A DNA stretch of 64,000 nucleotides from an uncultured Clostridium sp. GTDB lineage: Bacteria; Bacillota; Clostridia; TANB77; CAG-508. The DNA lies in contig USCB01000005.1 in NCBI GenBank assembly GCA_900553125.1, forward strand, positions 1-64,000. The letters run 5' to 3'. The notes under the pieces were generated by a model. That model did no database searches, was not told where the DNA came from, and worked only from the letters and a program-made list of their open reading frames with translations. A program made the translations under genes and the position numbers. Of this stretch, positions 8,003-17,115 are shown piece after piece; position 1 is the first letter of the stretch, and every line of letters begins with the position of its first letter.

Positions 8003-9106
8003 CTATACATCTCCATTTTCTAAATAGTTTTTTAGTTCAGATGCAACTGCATATCCTAATAATGGTGGAACAGCATTTCCTACTTGTTTATACTGTTGTG
8101 ATTTATTACCATAAAATATAAAATCATCAGGAAAAGATTGTAATCTCGCACTTTCTCTAACTGTTGGAATCCTATTATATTTATAATGAAAATGCGAACG
8201 ATGACCTGTATTTATAGTTAGAGATGGTTTATCACTATGATATCTTGTAAGTGCTTCATGATATTTATAAAGTCCTCTATATTCTTCAGGTAGTGCTTTA
8301 TAATTTTTACCTTCTGGTACAAGAGAAATCATCTTCTTTGTTTTTTCAATTGGAATACTTCCAATATGATTATAAACTTTCTTTGATCTTTTCCTCATTA
8401 ATTCCTGATATTTGTTTTGAGGCTTTGTAATATATGATTGAATTTCATCTCCATAAATTATTTCTCCTTCTTTAGTCTGTAATGAAGGCAAATCTCCAAT
8501 AGCTTCTTTACAAGTAATATATTTTTCTTTGCTTAAAATTGGGTCAGGAAAATTAAATTCCTTATGATTTTTTAAACCAACAAAAAATACCCTTTTTCTT
8601 ATTTGTGGAACCCCATAATCAGGAGCATATAATAATTTTGGAACCATATCATATCCGATTTCTTTAAAGTCTTGTATTATTCTTTTTGCACCAATTCCAC
8701 CATTAACTTGTAACATTCCTGGAACATTTTCTAATACAATAGCTTGAGGTTGCAATCTCTCTGCCAATTTTACCATTGCAACATATAAACTATTTCTTTT
8801 ATCATTCATATCTCTTGGTCCTGCTACTGAAAATCCTTGACAAGGAGGTCCTCCTACTAATACATCTATCTTTTTATTTTTTTTATTTAAAAATTCTATT
8901 ATTTTTTCTATATTATCATGATTAAATAAATCTAATTTCATTGCTTCTGCTGATCCATGATTCTCTTTAAATGTTTTTAATGCTGCATCATCAAAATCCA
9001 CACCTAATAAAACATCATATCCTGCATCGTAAAAACCTTTTGACAATCCACCAGCTCCACAAAATAAGTCTAATACATTATTCGACATAATTTTATCTAT
9101 CTCCAT
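8003..9106 (-). CDS. DNA (cytosine-5) methyltransferase 2
   Basis: 367 aa. Complete m5C methylase motifs: DLFCGAGGLSKGFYDAGY (I), GGPPCQGFSVAG (IV), LENVPGM (VI), PQIRKRVFFVG (VIII), YKQVGNAVPP (X). It is clearly divergent from its neighbour (different target-recognition region of about residues 200-280), so it is not a recent duplicate. First gene of the four-gene restriction-modification operon. The start could be ATG 9106 or the in-frame ATG 9088; neither has a strong ribosome binding site. Confidence 0.95.
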   Translation of the reverse strand: MEIDKIMSNNVLDLFCGAGGLSKGFYDAGYDVLLGVDFDDAALKTFKENHGSAEAMKLDLFNHDNIEKIIEFLNKKNKKIDVLVGGPPCQGFSVAGPRDMNDKRNSLYVAMVKLAERLQPQAIVLENVPGMLQVNGGIGAKRIIQDFKEIGYDMVPKLLYAPDYGVPQIRKRVFFVGLKNHKEFNFPDPILSKEKYITCKEAIGDLPSLQTKEGEIIYGDEIQSYITKPQNKYQELMRKRSKKVYNHIGSIPIEKTKKMISLVPEGKNYKALPEEYRGLYKYHEALTRYHSDKPSLTINTGHRSHFHYKYNRIPTVRESARLQSFPDDFIFYGNKSQQYKQVGNAVPPLLGYAVASELKNYLENGDV

Positions 9107-9246
9107 TTTTCTTTTTGTTTATTATATACCATGTTATTTATATCATATTATTGCTTTTTTCTCAACAAATTCTAGCAATTTTCTTCAAAAAATATCAAAC
9201 AAAAAAATTATTAATATCTAATTAATATTTACTAAGTACTTTATTT

Positions 9247-9879
9247 TTATTTATCATTATAAATATTTTTTATCCTCCAATTTTTTGGCGTTCTTGTATA
9301 TCCTTTATTGTAATTTATTATTTGTATCTTTTTTATTTTTTCTATATACATCTTATTAAATTGATTTAACTCATTCTTATTTTCAAATTCAATTCTATTA
9401 ATCTTTTTTTCTATTTTATCAAATAGTTTATTTAAGTCATAGATAATATAAGTTAATTCCATTGTATCTATAGAAACTAGCTCGTTTCTGCAACAAAATC
9501 CCATGGCGCTAAAAGATGAATGTCCTGTTGAAAAAGCTCCATTTACATTATGTGGCTCATGTTCATATTTATTTCTAATCTTTTTTATTTTAAGCAAAGT
9601 CTTAGTGTTTTCTTGTAATATTTTTTTCAAATCACTTTCTATAAAATTAATATGCTCTTTTAATAAGCAAATGCCATCTTTTAAATTTAAAAATATACTA
9701 TTATCTTTTTTATTTTCTGTAAAAGGAACCAATCTTAATAATTCTGTAGAAAGATAAAAAAAGTGTTCTTCAATTTCTTCATATTTCATAGTTCTTATTA
9801 GGAACTTAAATTGCTTATTTATTCTATCTAAAATTATAAAATATTTGTATATACTATTTATCCAATCAAATTTATCCAT
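9247..9879 (-). CDS. Hypothetical 210-aa protein with HEPN-like RX4H motif
   Basis: Family not recognised. An all-helical, Lys/Asn-rich protein. Residues about 105-115 read KIRNKYEHEPH, which contains Arg-Asn-X3-His, the RX4H pattern of HEPN RNase domains found in toxins and defence proteins. It lies upstream of, and on the same strand as, the restriction-modification operon but is separated by 140 bp, so it may have its own promoter. It could be an accessory defence effector or a protein with a chance motif. No partner antitoxin is evident. Confidence 0.55.
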   Translation of the reverse strand: MDKFDWINSIYKYFIILDRINKQFKFLIRTMKYEEIEEHFFYLSTELLRLVPFTENKKDNSIFLNLKDGICLLKEHINFIESDLKKILQENTKTLLKIKKIRNKYEHEPHNVNGAFSTGHSSFSAMGFCCRNELVSIDTMELTYIIYDLNKLFDKIEKKINRIEFENKNELNQFNKMYIEKIKKIQIINYNKGYTRTPKNWRIKNIYNDK

Positions 9880-9950
9880 ATATTCACCTATAATATTTTT
9901 TAATTATTTATAACATAAATTTTCTATCTTCTCAATATATTATCACTTCT

Positions 9951-9997
9951 AAAAAATAAGATACCAGTAAAAAATCATACTGGTATTACTCTTTTTT
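9951..9997 (-). terminator. Intrinsic terminator, bidirectional
   Basis: Stem ATACCAGT/ACTGGTAT with an eight-base loop and T runs on both strands, between the HEPN-like gene and the upstream HTH gene. Confidence 0.7.
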
Positions 9998-10071
9998 CTA
10001 ATTTCACAAAATTACTTTTCACGATAAAAATTCAATATCTAAATGTTCCCCATCCATTTAGCTAACTATGA

Positions 10072-10302
10072 CTACTTATTATTTGCATTTAACTTATCAA
10101 ATGCAATTTTTTCTTGTTGTTCCATATATTCATCAATGCTCTTTTTTCTAAGCAAAACTCTGCCGCCTACTCTAAAGTGCGGAATCTCGTTTCTTCTTAT
10201 CATTTGACATACTAGCCAATATGAAACTCCCAAATATTTTGCAGTTTCTTCAATTGTTAAAGTAGTCCTCTCAATCTTTTCGTAACCCTCTAAATTTGGC
10301 AC
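10072..10302 (-). CDS. Excisionase-family HTH DNA-binding protein
   Basis: 76 aa. A MerR/excisionase-like winged helix-turn-helix: TIEETAKYLGVSYWLVCQMI, then the wing IPHFRVGGRVLLRKKSIDEY. GTG 10302 is preferred because GGGAGGTG lies six bases upstream; frames starting at the two earlier ATGs would put the ribosome binding site inside the gene. Such proteins act as recombination directionality factors or local repressors. It is far from int, so a regulatory role in this module is more likely. Confidence 0.7.
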   Translation of the reverse strand: MPNLEGYEKIERTTLTIEETAKYLGVSYWLVCQMIRRNEIPHFRVGGRVLLRKKSIDEYMEQQEKIAFDKLNANNK

Positions 10303-10369
10303 ATTTTCACCTCCCATATACAATTATATAAGAATAGTTCCATATATCCAAACCTTTTACCTAAAATAC

Positions 10370-10669
10370 TTAAATATTCCAACAAACTCTATCATTATCA
10401 TTTTGAATATTACATAGACTTTTTATTTTTTCTTTTAAATACTTACCATTTTCACTAGATAATCTATTATTAACAATAGCAACATTTATTATTAAGCAAA
10501 TATGATTAAATTCTTCATTTTCAGCAATATCATGAATAATGTATTCAGGAATTTCAAAGTTTATATGCTTTTGTAAATCATTTTTTATTTTATCTATCTT
10601 TTCAATATGTTTCTTTATAATTTCAAATTTTTCTTCAGTTATTGAATAATCTTTATTATTTTTTCTCAT
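10370..10669 (-). CDS. Hypothetical 99-aa protein
   Basis: Not recognised. Charged helical protein. It is divergent from the XRE regulator at 10808, and the shared intergenic region holds two copies of an inverted repeat, so it is probably a target of that regulator. Confidence 0.5.
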   Translation of the reverse strand: MRKNNKDYSITEEKFEIIKKHIEKIDKIKNDLQKHINFEIPEYIIHDIAENEEFNHICLIINVAIVNNRLSSENGKYLKEKIKSLCNIQNDNDRVCWNI

Positions 10670-10709
10670 ATTACTTTTACTCCTCCCTCTTCTAGTATTA
10701 TAGCATATT

Positions 10710-10759
10710 TACTCATTAAAATGAATATTCTTTTAGCATTTTACTCATTTTGATGAGTA
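10710..10759. promoter_or_regulatory. Two operator-like inverted repeats in a divergent promoter
   Basis: TACTCAT-TTTG-ATGAGTA (10742-10759) and TACTCAT-TAAA-ATGAATA (10710-10727) share the same arms and 4-bp spacer, 32 bp apart. They sit between the divergent 99-aa gene and the XRE regulator, as expected for autoregulated binding sites. Confidence 0.55.
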
Positions 10760-10807
10760 TGTTTTAATTTATATTTTGCTAAAATTATTTTGAAAGGAGC
10801 CAATATT

Positions 10808-11068
10808 ATGGATTTTTCAGATTTAGTAGCCTTAAAAATCAAGGAGTTAATGAAAGAAAAAAATATAAATTCAAACCAGCTTTCTAAATTAACTGGAATT
10901 TATAGTTCTACTATTGCAATGTTTTTAACCAGAAAAAACAGAACTATTAGATTAGAAAATTTATTATATATTTGTGATGCTTTAGGAATTAAATTATCAG
11001 AATTCTTTTCAGATGAAAGATTTGACGAAGCCGAAGCAAATGAATGGAGAAAAAAGCCTGAACTATAA
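10808..11068 (+). CDS. XRE-family transcriptional regulator
   Basis: 86 aa, one of very few plus-strand genes in the element. A Cro/C1-type helix-turn-helix covers residues about 6-62 (NSNQLSKLTGIYSSTIAMFL, then LENLLYICDALGIKLSEFF). ATG 10808 is chosen over 10790 because AAAGGAG lies just upstream of it. Divergent from the 99-aa gene across two operator-like repeats, and followed by a terminator. It is a plausible repressor controlling part of the ICE. Confidence 0.85.
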   Translation: MDFSDLVALKIKELMKEKNINSNQLSKLTGIYSSTIAMFLTRKNRTIRLENLLYICDALGIKLSEFFSDERFDEAEANEWRKKPEL

Positions 11069-11107
11069 AAGATGTATATTATTAATTATTTAATATACAT
11101 CTTTTAT
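11067..11107 (+). terminator. Terminator of the XRE gene
   Basis: Stem GATGTATATT/AATATACATC with flanking A and T runs directly after the stop codon. Confidence 0.7.
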
Positions 11108-11244
11108 TGTATCAGGATTTTAAGAATAATTTTTAATATTCCATACCTCAAACATTTAGTAAATAAAATAATAATTCAATATAAATATATGAACTCTAAA
11201 TTATTATTTTCTCCATTATATAGTTTTTTTTTAAAATATCAATA

Positions 11245-14200
11245 CTAACAACCTGTTCTAGGAAGTTTTTGCGTTGTTTCTATTTCTTTATAATAAGTAA
11301 TTGTAGACCAATCATCTTTATCTTCAACATAGATATCTTTATAATTTCCTGATACTTTTGTGTGATTTACAAATATAAATCCATTTGGTAAATTATCTAA
11401 CATATCACAGTATAATCTAGGTTGTTCAACTTCTCTGAAATCTGCTTTTACTGTTCCAAATCTAAATTCAAAGTCTGTTATGAATTCTCCCTCCTGTAAT
11501 GTAGCATCTGTAAATTTCACTTCATTATTTACTAATGTACTTAAACCATCTTTTAACATTATATAATCATAGCTTAAATTAGTTTTATACCATACAGAAT
11601 ATGTTAAATCTTCATTCCAAGTTCCTGTATAAATCTTATTTGCTCTTAGAGCATTTGTTGGTAATGAATCACTCCATGTAAAATTGTCTAATGCAATATT
11701 GGATTTATTATGAATATTTGAAAAATCATAGTATATACTATCTTTACTTTGAGTCTCTTTAAAGCCTTCTTTGTTAACTTCAATATCAATATCTACATTG
11801 TCATTTTCTACTTCTACATCAACAATTTCTTGATGTTTTACTATTTCTGCTTCAAATATTTCATCTGTAAGTATATAATAATCAGGGCTTTCAACCTCTT
11901 TTAAAGTATATTTTCCTTTTAGTAGTTCTTTTGTTGTAGCTTCGCCATTTTCATCTGTAACTAAAGTATCTACTAAATTATTGTTTTCATCATATACTTC
12001 AAATTTAGCATTTTCAAGTCTTTTACCTTTTACATCTCCATTATATTGATTATCTTCTTTACTTACTTTTATTACTCTTATATAACCTTTTATTAGTTCA
12101 TTTTCAAAAGTTAAATCAGTAATTTGATCTTGTGTTAATGTTACTGTTTGTGGTGTTTCATTTAACACATAATTATCTAATGTCTTTGATTCTTTCACTA
12201 TGTACTTTTTATCTATTCTTAATCTTTTACTTGTAGCTTCTCCGTTTTCACCTGTAGTTAAAGTATCTACTAAATTGTTATCTTCATCATATACTTTGAA
12301 TTCTACACCTTTTAGCTTAACCTCATTATTGTCTTTGTCAACTTTTATTATTCTGATTTGACCTTTCTTTAATTCATTTGTAAAAGTAATATCTGTAATT
12401 TGATCTTGTGTTAATGTTACTGTTTGTGGTGTTTCATTTAATACATAATTTTCTAATGTTTTTGATTCTTGTACTATGTATTTTTTATCTATTCTTAGTC
12501 TTTTACTTGTAGCTTCTCCGTTTTCATCTGTAATTAAAGTATCTACTAAGTTTTTATCTTCATCATATACTTTGAATTCTATCCCTTTTAATTTTACTTC
12601 ATTATTATCTTGATCTACTTTTATTACTTTGATTTGACCTTTCTTTAATTCATTTGTAAAAGTAACGGTTTTTATTTGTTCTGCTTCTAATACTACTGTT
12701 TGTGGAGTATCATTTAATACATAGTTTTCTAAAGTTTCTTTTTCTCTAATTGTTAATTTTGAATAATCTCTTATTGCATATCTTGATGTATATGCATCTC
12801 CATTTTCATCTGTTGTTATTGTTTCTAAAACTTTTCCGTTTTCATCTAAAACATCAAATTTTACTCCTTGTAATTTCACTTCTTTATTGTCTAAATCAAC
12901 TTTTATTACTTTAACTTGACCTTTCTTTAATTCATTTTCAATAGTATTTTCTTCAGTCGTATTCCACTTAACTTCAACAGTTGTATCTTCTGCGAGATTA
13001 TACCATTTTCCTGTATTTTTTTCGATTAGTTTATAATTTCCAGTTCTTAAATTTTTAATACTAATTTCTCCATTTACATCTGTTGTATAAGTTCCAACTA
13101 CTCTTTGAAATTCTTCTGAATATAAGTCAAATTGTACATTTCCTAGTGCAATTTTGTGATTATCTTTATCTACTTTGTATATTTTTAAATTTCCTTTTTT
13201 ATGATCATTAGTTATATTTTGAGTAGTAGATTTATTATATTCTACATTTACATCAAAAGTAGCTTTATTTATAACATATTTATCATTTGTAGAAATTTCT
13301 GTTAGTTTGTAATTATCTTGATATAATCCGCTAAATGTTGCTACACCATTTGAATTTGTAGTAGCATTTGCGACTACAGTTCCATCTGCATTTGTTAATT
13401 GAAATGTTACACCTTGTATTGGTTTTGAAGTATCACTATCTGTTTTGTTTATTTGTATTTTTCCTGTATTAGTTTTTACATTTAATGTAGCTCTACCTAC
13501 TCCATCTCCAAAAGGATCATAAGTAACTGCATAATTTTGTGTTGCATTAATTCTTGTTTTTCCATAAAATACTGGATAAGTTTTGCATTTTCCTTGCACA
13601 TTTATAATTGCATTACTTATATCTTTATTCATTGAATATTTAGGAATTTTTAAATATAAGCTTTCGCCTCCTGTAAATGAATTTGTTTGAGTTCCATTTC
13701 CGTTTGTTATTATAGATCCACCAGGTAAGTTGGCTGTTGATGTAACTGTATAAGATGCCATATCAACACTACTACTAACATTAAATTTTTGTACCCAGTA
13801 ATTACCTTCTTCATATATACTTCCTGAAGTTCTCATTGTAATTGTTCCATCTGAAGGTGTTTGATTTCCGTATCTTCCTATATTTACTAGATTTACTACT
13901 GCATTTGCTATTTTTGTTCCTCTTTCATCTCCCCCACGATATCTAGTAGCAGGATCATAACCATATAAAATACTATATACTGCTTGTTTAGTTGCAACAA
14001 ATGCATCATATTTGTTTTCAACTCCTAGCTCTGCTGGAGTCTTATATGGATATCCATTTATTATTGTTCTCCAAATTTGAACATTATCTAATACTGCATC
14101 TATATCTACTGTGTAATCATCATATTCTCCCACACCTGGATATTCTTTATTCAAACAGTATGCTGGATACTCAACACCATTTTTTTGATATGTAACAAAA

Positions 14201-14388
14201 GTTGTAATTATATAATACCATCCATTTTTATCTGCATTCCAATATTGCAAGTGATATCCACAATCTCCTTTATCTTGCAAATTTGCTTCACTTATTTCTG
14301 TTGCAAATGAAAATCCAATAAATGTAGAACACAATGTTAAAATTAATAATAACATTGCTATTACTTTTTTTCCTTTTACTTTTATCAT
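11245..14388 (-). CDS. Thioester/Cna-B surface adhesin of the ICE with LPRTG end
   Basis: 1047 aa from ATG 14388 (AAAGAGG upstream). Signal peptide (KVIAMLLLILTLCSTFIGFS), then a thioester-type adhesion domain with PAYCLNK (Cys) and the TQXA-like KQAVYSILYGY. From about residue 310 come six SpaA/Cna-B prealbumin-like repeats of about 90 residues (each starting like KVIKVDLDNKEVKLQGVKF), two of them nearly identical, then a beta-rich domain. The C-terminus is KLPRTGC: a sortase motif followed by one residue, without the usual membrane helix and basic tail. Encoded near a sortase, it probably promotes donor-recipient contact. The missing anchor is unusual. Confidence 0.85.
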   Translation of the reverse strand: MIKVKGKKVIAMLLLILTLCSTFIGFSFATEISEANLQDKGDCGYHLQYWNADKNGWYYIITTFVTYQKNGVEYPAYCLNKEYPGVGEYDDYTVDIDAVLDNVQIWRTIINGYPYKTPAELGVENKYDAFVATKQAVYSILYGYDPATRYRGGDERGTKIANAVVNLVNIGRYGNQTPSDGTITMRTSGSIYEEGNYWVQKFNVSSSVDMASYTVTSTANLPGGSIITNGNGTQTNSFTGGESLYLKIPKYSMNKDISNAIINVQGKCKTYPVFYGKTRINATQNYAVTYDPFGDGVGRATLNVKTNTGKIQINKTDSDTSKPIQGVTFQLTNADGTVVANATTNSNGVATFSGLYQDNYKLTEISTNDKYVINKATFDVNVEYNKSTTQNITNDHKKGNLKIYKVDKDNHKIALGNVQFDLYSEEFQRVVGTYTTDVNGEISIKNLRTGNYKLIEKNTGKWYNLAEDTTVEVKWNTTEENTIENELKKGQVKVIKVDLDNKEVKLQGVKFDVLDENGKVLETITTDENGDAYTSRYAIRDYSKLTIREKETLENYVLNDTPQTVVLEAEQIKTVTFTNELKKGQIKVIKVDQDNNEVKLKGIEFKVYDEDKNLVDTLITDENGEATSKRLRIDKKYIVQESKTLENYVLNETPQTVTLTQDQITDITFTNELKKGQIRIIKVDKDNNEVKLKGVEFKVYDEDNNLVDTLTTGENGEATSKRLRIDKKYIVKESKTLDNYVLNETPQTVTLTQDQITDLTFENELIKGYIRVIKVSKEDNQYNGDVKGKRLENAKFEVYDENNNLVDTLVTDENGEATTKELLKGKYTLKEVESPDYYILTDEIFEAEIVKHQEIVDVEVENDNVDIDIEVNKEGFKETQSKDSIYYDFSNIHNKSNIALDNFTWSDSLPTNALRANKIYTGTWNEDLTYSVWYKTNLSYDYIMLKDGLSTLVNNEVKFTDATLQEGEFITDFEFRFGTVKADFREVEQPRLYCDMLDNLPNGFIFVNHTKVSGNYKDIYVEDKDDWSTITYYKEIETTQKLPRTGC
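12124..12675. repeat. Near-identical 276-bp tandem repeat in the adhesin gene
   Basis: Two consecutive Cna-B modules (92 codons each) are almost identical at DNA level. For example TTGATCTTGTGTTAATGTT recurs at 12124 and 12400. This indicates recent duplication or ongoing repeat-number variation. Confidence 0.7.
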
Positions 14389-14410
14389 ATTACCTCTTTC
14401 CTTTCCCATC

Positions 14411-14438
14411 AAAAAAAGCACCTATAAAAGTGCCTTTT
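14411..14438 (-). terminator. Terminator just upstream of the adhesin gene
   Basis: AAAGGCAC/GGTGCTTT stem followed by a run of T on the minus strand, between the DpnD-like stop and the adhesin ribosome binding site. Confidence 0.7.
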
Positions 14439-14447
14439 AAAATAATG

Positions 14448-14624
14448 TTAATTATCTTCATATTCTGAAAATTCAACTCCCTTAAAGTCATTTTCATCTA
14501 ATACATATTCTTCATTTCTATATTTTTCTTTTGCTTTACTAATTGCTTCATTAACATTTTCTGCTTCAATTTCAACAACTCTTTGTAATAATTCTTCAAT
14601 CTCAATTTTATAAATTCTTTTCAT
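14448..14624 (-). CDS. DpnD/PcfM-like small protein
   Basis: 58 aa. The pattern of a short N-terminal strand (KIEIEELLQRVVEIEAENVN), an EA-K-KYRNEEYVLDENDF helix-strand and a final acidic GVEFSEYED matches the DpnD/PcfM family of small ICE and plasmid proteins, whose function is unknown. ATG 14624 is preferred since GGGAGGTG lies upstream; an upstream GTG falls inside that site. Confidence 0.6.
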   Translation of the reverse strand: MKRIYKIEIEELLQRVVEIEAENVNEAISKAKEKYRNEEYVLDENDFKGVEFSEYEDN

Positions 14625-14636
14625 GTTCACCTCCCT

Positions 14637-15347
14637 TTATATTAAATAACATTCTGTTGTTATATATTGTCCATTTCTATAATAATCTTGTGCATATATT
14701 CTTATATTTCCAAATTTCCAAGCTATTTTATCTTTCACTCTTTTTTCTGTAAATGTAAATTGTGTTGTAATTTCTGTAATTGAACTATCTACGATGATTT
14801 CATATCCATAAAGTTTCATATCTTCTGAAGGATTGCTATTTATTATATTTCTTATTTCGGCAATCTTCTTTTCATTTATTCTATATTCTTCAACAGGTAT
14901 TTTATTATCTTCTACTACTATCTTTTCTTGTGATATATCTTTATTTATAGCAGAGCCTATATTATCATTTTTAATTTCATCTTGTTTTACTATATCTGTG
15001 TTTACTTTCTCTACAACTTGATTATTATTTTCTTGAACGATATTTTTTTGATTATTTGCTTCTTTTTTTATTGTATTTGTTACACTATATGTGGCAACTT
15101 CTGAAACTTCTTGTTTAGTATTATTTACTTCATCTTCTATTATAGAATTATTTTCTTTTGTTTCATTAATATCTGCAATATTTAAGTCTTTCTCTTTTTC
15201 TTCAATTATAGCATTATCATTTTGAACATTTTCAAAATTTGTCACAGATAACTCTTGTTCTGATTCTTTTTCTGCATTCTGTCCCATATAATATAAATTT
15301 ACAAAGTTTCCTACTAAAATTATTAAAACTATAATTATTTTTTTCAT
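14637..15347 (-). CDS. Secreted or membrane-anchored hypothetical protein
   Basis: 236 aa from ATG 15347 (GGAG upstream). N-terminal hydrophobic helix (IIIVLIILVGNFVNLYYMG) followed by a long, low-complexity Glu/Asn/Val-rich linker (residues about 25-150) and a small folded C-terminus with Lys- and Tyr-rich strands. Topology suggests an extracellular domain on a flexible stalk. It lies in the sortase-adhesin operon. Family not recognised. Confidence 0.6.
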   Translation of the reverse strand: MKKIIIVLIILVGNFVNLYYMGQNAEKESEQELSVTNFENVQNDNAIIEEKEKDLNIADINETKENNSIIEDEVNNTKQEVSEVATYSVTNTIKKEANNQKNIVQENNNQVVEKVNTDIVKQDEIKNDNIGSAINKDISQEKIVVEDNKIPVEEYRINEKKIAEIRNIINSNPSEDMKLYGYEIIVDSSITEITTQFTFTEKRVKDKIAWKFGNIRIYAQDYYRNGQYITTECYLI

Positions 15348-15423
15348 AGCGATCATCTCCTACTATCATTATAAAACCTTAATAGTAAGATCACCAAACC
15401 CTTTTAGGAAATTTCACTAAAAT

Positions 15424-16023
15424 TTATTGTCCATAATTCATTCCATCTATAGATTCTATAGCTTGAACACATAGTCTTTTATCTTTATGACCTGCAACAC
15501 AAGTAATCAAAGTAATTCTATTATCTTCTGTTGCTCCTAAATAACTCCAGTCCTCATCATTTATTATTTTCTTTGTTGTTACTACATATCTTTTAGTTCC
15601 ATAGTTTGTTTGATAATAAATTTCACTACCTATTTTAATATTCTTTAAATTTTTAAAGAAGTCTCCATTACTTCCTGAATTATGAGAAGCTAGACCTACA
15701 TTTCCCTCATAAATACTGGTTGATGGGAAGTGTCCTATTGTCCCAGATAAAGTAGTTAATTCTACGCTTTCTCTTATTGGTGCATTATCCAGTAAAATAT
15801 CAGGAATTGTTAATGTTCCTATTTCATCATTGTAATGTATAATATCTTGTTCTATATTTTCGAGTGGTGTAGCTTCTAATTCTTCATTATCTCCAACTTC
15901 AATACTTTCTGCATTTTTATTAGCTTTATAAATTGGATATTTATATGCAAAAAAAATAACTCCTATAAGAACTATAATTGCAACTATAACAACTGTTATT
16001 ATAAATTTATTTTCTTTTTTCAT
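15424..16023 (-). CDS. Sortase
   Basis: 199 aa from ATG 16023 (AGGAGG upstream). An N-terminal membrane anchor (IITVVIVAIIVLIGVIFF) is followed by the sortase beta-barrel: TLTIPDILLDNAPI, the catalytic His in GLASHNSG, the catalytic Cys in ITLITCVAG and the Arg in DKRLCVQA. Sortases cut LPXTG-type motifs and join the protein to peptidoglycan or pilin. The likely substrate is the LPRTG protein encoded three genes downstream. The class cannot be fixed by eye; it looks class D-like. Confidence 0.92.
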   Translation of the reverse strand: MKKENKFIITVVIVAIIVLIGVIFFAYKYPIYKANKNAESIEVGDNEELEATPLENIEQDIIHYNDEIGTLTIPDILLDNAPIRESVELTTLSGTIGHFPSTSIYEGNVGLASHNSGSNGDFFKNLKNIKIGSEIYYQTNYGTKRYVVTTKKIINDEDWSYLGATEDNRITLITCVAGHKDKRLCVQAIESIDGMNYGQ

Positions 16024-16035
16024 AAGCAAATCCTC

Positions 16036-17106
16036 CTATATTCTAACTTCAATAATATATCTTTCTTTTTCATTGCTATTTACTAGCATTTTTATAGTCG
16101 TTCCATTCTTACTTACAGTTATCATTTTTCCTTTCAATTTTTTTGTTAAATTCTTAGATAACTCTAATTTGTATTTATCAGTTGTTTCAAAAAAACTAAA
16201 TCTATCTAATTTTATCCTTCCATCTCTTGTAGCCCTTACTTTTCCTACTTTTTTATATTTTCCATCTTTATAGTTATAAACTGTTACATTTCTTGTTAAA
16301 AAGAATACAATTACTAAAATGATTCCTGTTGTTCCTCCAACTACTGGCAACACATTATTCTCTTGTTTTTCTTCTACTTGTTCAGGTTGTTCTTTTTCAT
16401 ATTTTATAACATAAGTAATTGGATTTTCTTCAGTCTTAGTTGCTATTCCAAGATATTCAGCTGTTACTGTATATGTATTAGGATAATCAACTCTTTGCTT
16501 AGTAGCATAATAGCATTTAGCAGTATATGTATTAGCAACCTCATATTCTCCAATCATCTTTGTAGATTCTACTTGCCATTCAACATCTAGAAGATCCAAT
16601 GTTAATCCATTTTTTACTATTTGTTTTGGTATAAAATCTAAATCATTTTTTTCTAGGTTATTATAATTTATCGTCTCTTCAATCAAATCTTCTCTAAATC
16701 CATTGTAGTTTGTCTTAATTTTTAGAGTATTAGAATTCAAAATATATTCTCCTATATATCCATCTTTTTCATATTTGATTGTATTTTCTAATTGTTCAAT
16801 AATTTTATCTTTGTTATTTGTCTTTGATAATATAGTTTTGGTTGTATTTATATCTATCGTTTCTGATGTATTTTCTCCTTCAGCAGTATAATCCACATAC
16901 TTGTATTTGTTTCCATCGACTTCTATTTCTTTTGATAACATTTCTAAAAATGTATCTTTCTCTGATTCCATAACTTGATATGTTTTATAACAATTTAACT
17001 CATCTTCAGTAATTTCTGTTTTTTCCATCGTTACTGCAAAACAATTTACTGTTGTAAGTAAAGTGAAAAAACTGCAAACTGCTAATATCTTTTTAAACCA
17101 CTTCAT
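16036..17106 (-). CDS. Exported single-pass membrane protein, function unknown
   Basis: 356 aa with an N-terminal signal (FKKILAVCSFFTLLTTVNCF), a 220-residue extracellular part and a transmembrane helix near residues 250-268 (VVGGTTGIILVIVFFL). A basic cytoplasmic domain of about 85 residues follows. It directly precedes the sortase gene (6-bp gap), so it may belong to adhesin assembly. I do not recognise the family. Confidence 0.6.
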   Translation of the reverse strand: MKWFKKILAVCSFFTLLTTVNCFAVTMEKTEITEDELNCYKTYQVMESEKDTFLEMLSKEIEVDGNKYKYVDYTAEGENTSETIDINTTKTILSKTNNKDKIIEQLENTIKYEKDGYIGEYILNSNTLKIKTNYNGFREDLIEETINYNNLEKNDLDFIPKQIVKNGLTLDLLDVEWQVESTKMIGEYEVANTYTAKCYYATKQRVDYPNTYTVTAEYLGIATKTEENPITYVIKYEKEQPEQVEEKQENNVLPVVGGTTGIILVIVFFLTRNVTVYNYKDGKYKKVGKVRATRDGRIKLDRFSFFETTDKYKLELSKNLTKKLKGKMITVSKNGTTIKMLVNSNEKERYIIEVRI

Positions 17107-17115
17107 TTTAACCTC

